Positions 57,584 through 64,000 of a DNA stretch of 64,000 nucleotides are shown here, piece by piece. Each line of letters opens with the position of its first letter. Positions within the stretch are counted from its first letter, which is position 1. The translations under genes and the position numbers were made by a program. Below the pieces are notes generated by a model. The model did not search any database, had not been told where the DNA came from, and saw only the letters and a list, made by a program, of their open reading frames with translations. Source of the stretch: Aeromonas taiwanensis (GTDB lineage: Bacteria > Pseudomonadota > Gammaproteobacteria > Enterobacterales > Aeromonadaceae); contig NZ_CDDD01000059.1 in assembly GCF_000820165.1 (NCBI RefSeq), positions 1 to 64,000 on the forward strand, read 5' to 3'.

Positions 57584-60160
57584 TTACTGGGCGCTCAGGC
57601 TGTAGGCCAGGGTCTGGTCATTGAAACGCACCACGTAGACGCCAACCACTGCGGTGGCGATGTCTGCCCCGGCCAGCTCGGCCACGCCATCCTTGTTGGT
57701 GTCGCCGTAGTTCTGGGTCCAATCCCCCTTGACGTCGAACTTGAAGCGCTGGCCGCCGTTGCCATCCCCGCTACCGGTGAAGGTGACGCTGGCCTGCCAG
57801 AGGTGATCCCCCACCAGTGACATGGGTGTGGTGCCCCAGCTGTTGGTGGTGCCGCGAATGTTGAGGCTGGCGACATTCTTGGCATAGGTGACGCTCACCG
57901 GGGTTAGGCTGTATTGCAGGGTCTGATCGTTGAAGCGTACCCGGTACTGGCCGGTGACCGTGGTGTAGATGTCGCTGCCAGTTAGTTCGGCCACGCCGTC
58001 CTTGTTGCTGTCGCCATAGTTCTGGGTCCAGTCCCCCTTGACGTCGAACTTGAAGCGCTGGTTGGTCTGCCCGTCGAAGGTGACCAGGGCTTCCCATTGA
58101 TTGTCGGCGACCAGCGTCATGGCAAGGGAGCCCCAGGCATTGGGGGTGCCGCGGAAGTTCAGGGTGGGCAGCACGCTGGCATAGGTGCCGTTGTCGTCGG
58201 TGACGGTCACGGTGGCGCTGGCACTGGCGGTCAACCCTTCCGCATCGGTCACGGTGACCGTCACGGTATGGGTACCCGGGGTATCGAACCGGACTGTCTC
58301 CGTGGCGGCGGTGCCCCCGCTGGACCAGCTGTAGCTCAGCACGCCGCCGTCATCGCTGGAGGTGGAAGCGTCGAATACCACGCTCTCGCCCGTCTTGACG
58401 CTGAGGGTCTTGGGGGAGAGGGTGGCCACCGGTGCCTGGTTGCTGGTGAGGGGGGTGACCGTGTAGCGCAGATCGCTCTCGCTCAGGGTGATGCGGTAGG
58501 TGCCCGCCCCGCTGACCAGGATATCCTTGCTGCTGCCCTTGTCGGCGATGCCATCCCCTTCGTTGTCGCCGTAGTTCTCGGTCCAGTTGCCGAAGACATC
58601 GAACTTGAAGCGCTGGGTACCGGTGGCGTCACCGTTGCCGGTCAGGGTGAGGGTGACGGACCAGACACGGTTGGCATCGACGGTCATGGGGGTGTTGCCC
58701 CAGGCGTTGTGGGTACCGCGCAGGTTCATGCTGCTGAACTTGTTGCCCGGCAGGATGGAACCGCCGCAGGGGCTGGCCTTGGTGCAACCGGCGAGGATGG
58801 CTGCGGCCTTCATGCCGGGCACGTTCAGGCTGGCCTTGCCGCTGCCATCGACGGTCACATAGCCGCCGCTGCAGTAGTCAGTGCCCCCCAGGAGGTTGCA
58901 GTACTCGCCGGCCGGCAGGCCGGTCTGCACCGAGGCCACCAGGCTGCCGCTCTCGTTGTTGATGGCGACGAAGCCCTTGTCACCGCGGCCGAAGGCTATC
59001 TGGTTGTTGCCGTTGTCCCACCAGTGGCTGACGGGCTGGCCTTCGGTTCTGTTGTGGAACAGGGCCATGTTCATGATGGTCGGGCGCCGCTGTTCGCAGT
59101 TCCACTGGCTGTCGGAGCAGGGCGTGCTGCCTGGTGCCCCCTTGTCGGTTTCATAAGTGCTCATGTTCTCGAAGCGGTAACCCGACATCACCTGCTTCCA
59201 GCCATAGGGCCAGGCCATCATGAAGGTGTTGGCCAGCTCATAGCGAGCGCCGTTCATGAAGGTGAGCATGCCACCGCCACCATGGCCCCGCTCGCGGTCG
59301 TGGTTGACCACGAAGACGAAGGCCTTGTTCGAGGGGAGCAGGCCCCAGCTCTCGCCCAGGGTCTTGAGGTTCTTGATCTGGCCGTTGAAGTTGGCGGCGA
59401 GATCCGTGCCGTATTTGAAGTCGGTGACGGTGTCTATGTAGGTGTAGCGAGGGGGCTGGATGTCGGTGGATTCCCCGCCTGCGCCGATCACCTCGAGGTA
59501 GGCTCTGGGGCTGCCCGCCTTGTCGAGGATGGCCTTCACGTCGGCCGGGGCCATGTGCTTGGCCGCATCGATGCGAAAGCCCGCCACGCCCCAGCCGAGC
59601 AGGGTCTTCATGTAGGTGGCGATCTGATCCTGCACGTAGGCGGAGCCGGTATTGAGGTCCGGCATGCCGTAGAGGGCGCCGTTCCAGACGTTGTTGCTGT
59701 CGCCGTAGTTGGTGATGTCGCCGCTGTGGTGGAAGTCGTTGTAGCCGAACTGGGGATACTGGAATTGCCCCGAGTTGTAGCTGCCACCGCCGGTGGCGGT
59801 GCCGGTGCCCGAGGCCAGCTGGTTGAAGACGGCGTCGGCGTAGACCTTGACCCCGGCCGCGTTGCAGCGGGCGATCATGCTTCTGAGCTCCGCCTCGCTA
59901 CCGCCGAAGCTGTTGAAGTTGCTGAAGCTGACCGGTTGATAGACGGTCCACCAGACCTGGCTGCCCTGCTTGTGTTCGGCGGGGGGGGTTATCTGGACGC
60001 CGCCGAACCCCTTGGGCCCGAGCACGGTCTCGCACTCGTTGGCGATGTCGTTGAACTTCCATTGGAACAGGTGAACCATGACCCCTTCGGCGCTGGCAGT
60101 GTGGCTGAAAGAGCCGAGTGCTGCCGCCAGCAGGGCGGTTCGAAACAGTGTGGTGTGCAT
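57584..60160 (-). CDS. Secreted modular alpha-amylase (GH13) with three starch-binding-like modules and a PKD domain
   Basis: Extracellular starch-degrading enzyme of 858 residues. A signal peptide ends TASA (residue 24). The GH13 catalytic domain (about 25-465) has the nucleophile Asp198 in GFRIDAAKH, the acid Glu223 in AYLEVIG and the third acid Asp288 in VVNHDRERG. It resembles animal-type amylases. Then come a beta-sandwich module with RGTHNAWG (about 477-571), a PKD domain (577-655), and two further modules with RGTPNAWG and RGTTNSWG (about 666-755 and 766-856). The modules share FKFD-x3-GDWTQNYGD and probably bind starch. The ribosome site GAAGGGAAAA is fair. It is not in an operon with other sugar genes. 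Confidence 0.93.
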   Translation of the reverse strand: MHTTLFRTALLAAALGSFSHTASAEGVMVHLFQWKFNDIANECETVLGPKGFGGVQITPPAEHKQGSQVWWTVYQPVSFSNFNSFGGSEAELRSMIARCNAAGVKVYADAVFNQLASGTGTATGGGSYNSGQFQYPQFGYNDFHHSGDITNYGDSNNVWNGALYGMPDLNTGSAYVQDQIATYMKTLLGWGVAGFRIDAAKHMAPADVKAILDKAGSPRAYLEVIGAGGESTDIQPPRYTYIDTVTDFKYGTDLAANFNGQIKNLKTLGESWGLLPSNKAFVFVVNHDRERGHGGGGMLTFMNGARYELANTFMMAWPYGWKQVMSGYRFENMSTYETDKGAPGSTPCSDSQWNCEQRRPTIMNMALFHNRTEGQPVSHWWDNGNNQIAFGRGDKGFVAINNESGSLVASVQTGLPAGEYCNLLGGTDYCSGGYVTVDGSGKASLNVPGMKAAAILAGCTKASPCGGSILPGNKFSSMNLRGTHNAWGNTPMTVDANRVWSVTLTLTGNGDATGTQRFKFDVFGNWTENYGDNEGDGIADKGSSKDILVSGAGTYRITLSESDLRYTVTPLTSNQAPVATLSPKTLSVKTGESVVFDASTSSDDGGVLSYSWSSGGTAATETVRFDTPGTHTVTVTVTDAEGLTASASATVTVTDDNGTYASVLPTLNFRGTPNAWGSLAMTLVADNQWEALVTFDGQTNQRFKFDVKGDWTQNYGDSNKDGVAELTGSDIYTTVTGQYRVRFNDQTLQYSLTPVSVTYAKNVASLNIRGTTNSWGTTPMSLVGDHLWQASVTFTGSGDGNGGQRFKFDVKGDWTQNYGDTNKDGVAELAGADIATAVVGVYVVRFNDQTLAYSLSAQ
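57679..57752 (-). repeat. Near-identical DNA repeat in the amylase 3' modules, copy 1
   Basis: These 74 bases match 57988-58061 at 70 positions. They encode the conserved FKFDVKGDWTQNYGD core. The rest of the modules is more diverged, so this block may be kept alike by gene conversion or strong constraint. Confidence 0.85.
57988..58061 (-). repeat. Near-identical DNA repeat in the amylase 3' modules, copy 2
   Basis: Second copy of the 74-base block at 57679-57752. Confidence 0.85.
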
Positions 60161-60426
60161 GACGATTTTCCCTTCGATCTTGTTATTGACGTATCACTGT
60201 CTATGAATCGAACGGACAACAAACTTCCTCGTTCAGCTCAGTAGCATTCATGAAAATCTGCTGGTTGAACATTGAACAGCCTGAATTAATTAAGAAATGT
60301 GAATGAAAATGCTTTCATGCGTCCCTGTCGGAAGAGGACGCGACAGCGCCTGTGCAGGTCGCTGCACGGGCCGGGAGAAGGGCGGGGGAAGAGACAAGAA
60401 CGGGGCCCGCCAGGGCCCCGGGAGAG
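60161..60426. other. Upstream region of the alpha-amylase gene
   Basis: This 266-base gap includes an AT-rich stretch (60255-60320) that must hold the amylase promoter on the minus strand. A half-match to a CRP site (TGTGAATGAAAATGC) lies there. The part next to the cytochrome gene contains a GGGCCCCG/CGGGGCCC hairpin (about 60400-60424), probably the terminator of the cytochrome operon. Confidence 0.4.
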
Positions 60427-60981
60427 TCAGGTGTTGGGTTCCTGTTGCTGAACCCGGGCATCGCGTCTGCGCCTTGGCAGCATGCGGGTCACCAGGTTGC
60501 TGCGCTGGCGCCAGGAGGTGTAGACGACGGCGCTCAGGTGCAGGGCGATCATGCCCTGCAGCGCCCAGGTACACCACTCGTGCCAGTCATCGGCCCCGAG
60601 CTCGAAGCCGGTCTCGGTGTTCTGGAACCAGCCGGTACCGGCCGTCGCCAGGACGAGCAGCCAGAGTGCCCAGACAGCCAGCTTGCCGCTGCCGTGATGG
60701 CCGGGCGTGGGCGGGGTCCGCTCGCGCAGGGCATCGGCCTGCTGCCGGAAGTCCTCCCTGCTCGGGATGAGGGCGCGCAGGCGGGCGGGGCCGCGTGCGA
60801 AGGTGAGCCCCCACAGCAGGCGCAGTCCGATCAGCACCATGACGGCGTATCCCATCCGCTCGTGCCACTCCTCTCCCGCTTCGTTGAGCCAGAGATTGCC
60901 GATACAGATGGCCGCCACCCCCCAGTGGGTGAGGCGGACCAGACCATCCCAGTGGAAGGGATCAGCCTTTCTGCTTGGCAT
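60427..60981 (-). CDS. Cytochrome b561-family membrane protein
   Basis: A 184-residue four-helix inner-membrane protein of the prokaryotic cytochrome b561 type. Candidate haem-ligand histidines lie in VRLTHWGVAA (near residue 19), EEWHERMGYAVM (near 40), DDWHEWC and MIALHLSAVVYT. It probably passes electrons between the quinone pool and a periplasmic carrier. Its start overlaps the cytochrome b562 gene by 20 bases, so b562 is the likely partner. Confidence 0.88.
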   Translation of the reverse strand: MPSRKADPFHWDGLVRLTHWGVAAICIGNLWLNEAGEEWHERMGYAVMVLIGLRLLWGLTFARGPARLRALIPSREDFRQQADALRERTPPTPGHHGSGKLAVWALWLLVLATAGTGWFQNTETGFELGADDWHEWCTWALQGMIALHLSAVVYTSWRQRSNLVTRMLPRRRRDARVQQQEPNT

Positions 60982-61336
60982 AGTTGTGGTACTCCTTCTT
61001 CAGGTCGTTGACCTTGGCCAGGTGAGCCTGGGCCTTCTCCTGGTCTCCGGCCTGCAGGGCCGCCAGGCTGGCGTCCAGCTCATTTTGTACCTTGTTCATG
61101 CCTTCGAGGAATTTCTCCTTCTTGGCGGCCGGCATGTTCCTCTCCTTGGCCACATCCAGCTGGGCCTTCATCTCCTTGATGTGTTTCTCCATGGTGGCCG
61201 CATCGTCGGCCTTCACGGCCTGCTTGTAGTTGAAACCGATCTTCTTCATCGGTTGCTCCAGATCGCCGGCCACGGCGGGCAGGGTCATCAGGCCGAACAT
61301 CAGGGGCAGCAGCAGGGGACGCACAGTTTTCAGCAT
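60962..61336 (-). CDS. cybC: Soluble cytochrome b562 (CybC)
   Basis: Periplasmic four-helix haem protein of 124 residues. A signal peptide ends AVA (residue 23). The mature protein keeps both haem ligands at their E. coli positions: Met7 (GDLEQPM) and the His in KKEYHNYAK (residue 117). The lysine-rich helices are typical of the family, though sequence identity to E. coli looks modest. AAGGAAATCCC precedes the ATG. It is co-transcribed with the b561 gene. Confidence 0.88.
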   Translation of the reverse strand: MLKTVRPLLLPLMFGLMTLPAVAGDLEQPMKKIGFNYKQAVKADDAATMEKHIKEMKAQLDVAKERNMPAAKKEKFLEGMNKVQNELDASLAALQAGDQEKAQAHLAKVNDLKKEYHNYAKQKG

Positions 61337-61611
61337 GGGATTTCCTTATGAGACGACGAAATTGCAGGTTCTTATGACACTCATATGAGTGCGCTATCGG
61401 CAGCATGATGCCACGAAAGCTGGCCAATTGTATGGGGAAAGTGCGACTGATTGTGACGAAATGTGTGCATCCTGCTGTACGAATGTAACCGAACGGAGTG
61501 TGTCAGACATCGGATGCCAAGCGGGCGAAACGGAAGGCTGAAGTCCACCAAGGCGGCCTGGCAGCAGCATGCGGGGAGTCCGAATGCAGTGGGGGGGCTG
61601 CACTCCGGCAA
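61337..61611. other. Intergenic region between cybC and purD
   Basis: No gene is seen. A perfect 14-base palindrome CACTCATATGAGTG (61378-61391), 41 bases upstream of cybC, is a candidate operator. The rest shows no open frame with a ribosome site and no tRNA. Confidence 0.5.
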
Positions 61612-61634
61612 CAAAAAAGGGCCCGGGGGCCCTT
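61612..61634 (-). terminator. Terminator after purD
   Basis: AAGGGCCC and GGGCCCTT pair; on the minus strand six T residues follow. Confidence 0.88.
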
Positions 61635-61658
61635 GTCTGCGAGGTAGCAAGTGACGGC

Positions 61659-62948
<1,290 letters not shown>

Positions 62949-63027
62949 CGTATCGCTCGCTTCTATTCGGGGCCACTGGCGGGCCAACAGCCTGCGCCAG
63001 TGAAAAATAGCCAGGTGAAAAGAGACA

Positions 63028-63052
63028 ACAAAAGGGCCGCCAGCGGCGGCCC
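63028..63052 (-). terminator. Hairpin between purH and purD
   Basis: GGGCCGCC and GGCGGCCC pair around an AGC loop, followed on the minus strand by TTTTGTTGT. It begins eight bases after the purH stop. Confidence 0.8.
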
Positions 63053-63059
63053 TGATCCA

Positions 63060-64000
63060 TCAGTGACGGAAATGGCGCATGTTGGTGAACACCATGCACA
63101 TGCCGTGTTCGTTGGCGGCGTCGATCACCTCCTGGTCGCGCATCGAGCCACCGGGCTGGATGACGCAGGAGATACCCGCAGCAGCAGCGGCGTCGATGCC
63201 GTCGCGGAACGGGAAGAAGGCGTCGGAAGCCATGACGGAGCCCGCCACGGTCAGCCCTTCATCCTCGGCCTTGATGCCGGCGATCTTGGCGGAGTAGACC
63301 CGGCTCATCTGGCCGGCGCCCACGCCAATGGTCTGGCCGTCTTTGGCATAGACGATGGCGTTGGACTTGACGAACTTGGCGACCTTCCAGCAGAACAGCA
63401 GGTCTTTCAGTTCAGCCTCGGTCGGCTGGCGCTGGCTGACCACGGTCAGATCCCCCAGGGTCACCATGCCGAGATCGCGCTCCTGCACCAGCAGGCCGCC
63501 GTTGACGCGCTTGAGGTCAAACCCTTGCGCCGGGGCAGTCCACTGACCGCACTCCAGCAGACGCACGTTCTGCTTGGCGGCGACCGCGTCGCGGGCTGCC
63601 TGGCTGATGCTGGGGGCGATGATCACTTCCACGAACTGGCGGGCCACGATGGCCGCGGCGGTGTCGCCGTCCAGTTCGCGGTTGAAGGCGATGATGCCGC
63701 CAAAGGCCGAGGTGGGGTCGGTCTGGTAGGCGCGATCGTAGGCGGTCAGCAGGTCGTCACCGATGGCGACGCCACAGGGGTTGGCATGCTTGACGATGAC
63801 GCAGGCCGGCTCGCTGAACTCCTTCACGCACTCCAGCGCCGCGTCGGTGTCGGCGATGTTGTTGTAGGAGAGGGCCTTGCCCTGCAGCTGGGTGGCGCTC
63901 GCCACCGAGCCCGGTGCGGCCTGTTCTTCGGCGTAGAAGGCGGCAGCCTGGTGGCTGTTCTCGCCGTAGCGCATGTCCTGTTTCTTGATGAACTGGGCGT
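63060..64000 (-). CDS. purH: Bifunctional AICAR formyltransferase/IMP cyclohydrolase PurH, C-terminal part (runs off the window)
   Basis: Catalyses the last two steps to IMP. About 313 codons are visible; the N-terminal cyclohydrolase domain lies beyond base 64000. The frame is open to the window edge, with [15 protein letters not shown], the formyltransferase [12 protein letters not shown] (with catalytic Lys-His), and the terminal [26 protein letters not shown]. purH-purD is a conserved operon order. Confidence 0.97.
   Translation of the reverse strand, partial: AQFIKKQDMRYGENSHQAAAFYAEEQAAPGSVASATQLQGKALSYNNIADTDAALECVKEFSEPACVIVKHANPCGVAIGDDLLTAYDRAYQTDPTSAFGGIIAFNRELDGDTAAAIVARQFVEVIIAPSISQAARDAVAAKQNVRLLECGQWTAPAQGFDLKRVNGGLLVQERDLGMVTLGDLTVVSQRQPTEAELKDLLFCWKVAKFVKSNAIVYAKDGQTIGVGAGQMSRVYSAKIAGIKAEDEGLTVAGSVMASDAFFPFRDGIDAAAAAGISCVIQPGGSMRDQEVIDAANEHGMCMVFTNMRHFRH

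Noticed and set aside
60298-60320. CRP site upstream of the alpha-amylase gene
   Set aside because: Only one half-site (TGTGA) matches; the partner half is poor.

Overview
The window is a high-GC gammaproteobacterial core chromosome segment. Gene content, gene order and protein sequences all point to Aeromonas or a very close relative; this is inferred from family resemblance, and no search was run. There are no insertion sequences, prophage genes, integrases or CRISPR arrays. Nearly every gene has a recognisable housekeeping role.

Layout. 1-4.7 kb: glnE (cut by the window edge), a GNAT acetyltransferase, a chemotaxis receptor, a K+ channel-like protein and ygiM. 4.8-11.4 kb: nudC, hemE, a ROK sugar kinase and the glycolytic block epd-pgk-fbaA. 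11.5-20.6 kb: a PuuB-like oxidase, an acidic two-repeat protein of unknown function, a lipoprotein, a second GNAT, cutA-dsbD, a PACE efflux pump divergent from a LysR regulator, ygfZ, and sdhE-ygfX. 20.7-31.3 kb: nadB divergent from the envelope-stress operon rpoE-rseA-rseB-rseC, then lepA-lepB-rnc-era-recO-pdxJ. 31.4-43.9 kb: amiD-like amidase, yehS and barA on the minus strand, then rlmD, relA, mazG, pyrG and eno. 44-50.8 kb: ftsB-ispD-ispF-truD-surE-pcm-yqaA-nlpD-rpoS. 50.8-57 kb: tsaD, the rpsU-yqeY-dnaG-rpoD macromolecular-synthesis cluster and tRNA-Ile2(CAU). 57-64 kb: a TPR protein, a modular secreted alpha-amylase, a cytochrome b562/b561 pair, and purH-purD (purH cut by the window edge).

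How the genes work together. Three sigma-factor genes are present: rpoE with its anti-sigma system, rpoS and rpoD. RelA and BarA add stringent and carbon-storage signalling. Translation and export are covered by lepA, lepB, rnc, era, rlmD, truD and tsaD. Metabolism includes lower glycolysis, haem, NAD, PLP, isoprenoid, CTP and purine synthesis.

The most unusual signal is a recurring structure at gene junctions between 28.7 and 45.2 kb. Short, diverged, in-frame copies of a gene's first or last codons sit beside the complete gene. mazG has a copy of its start upstream and a copy of its end downstream. barA and ispF have start copies upstream, rnc/era has a copied rnc tail, and relA has a weaker candidate. 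In the best-preserved copies nearly all base differences are synonymous, so the copies look like remnants of diverged orthologues rather than recent local duplications. My reading is that these are scars of in-place replacement of core genes by homologous incoming DNA. Two of the junctions (rnc-era and ispD-ispF) now carry a mini-ORF that overlaps both neighbours by ATGA.
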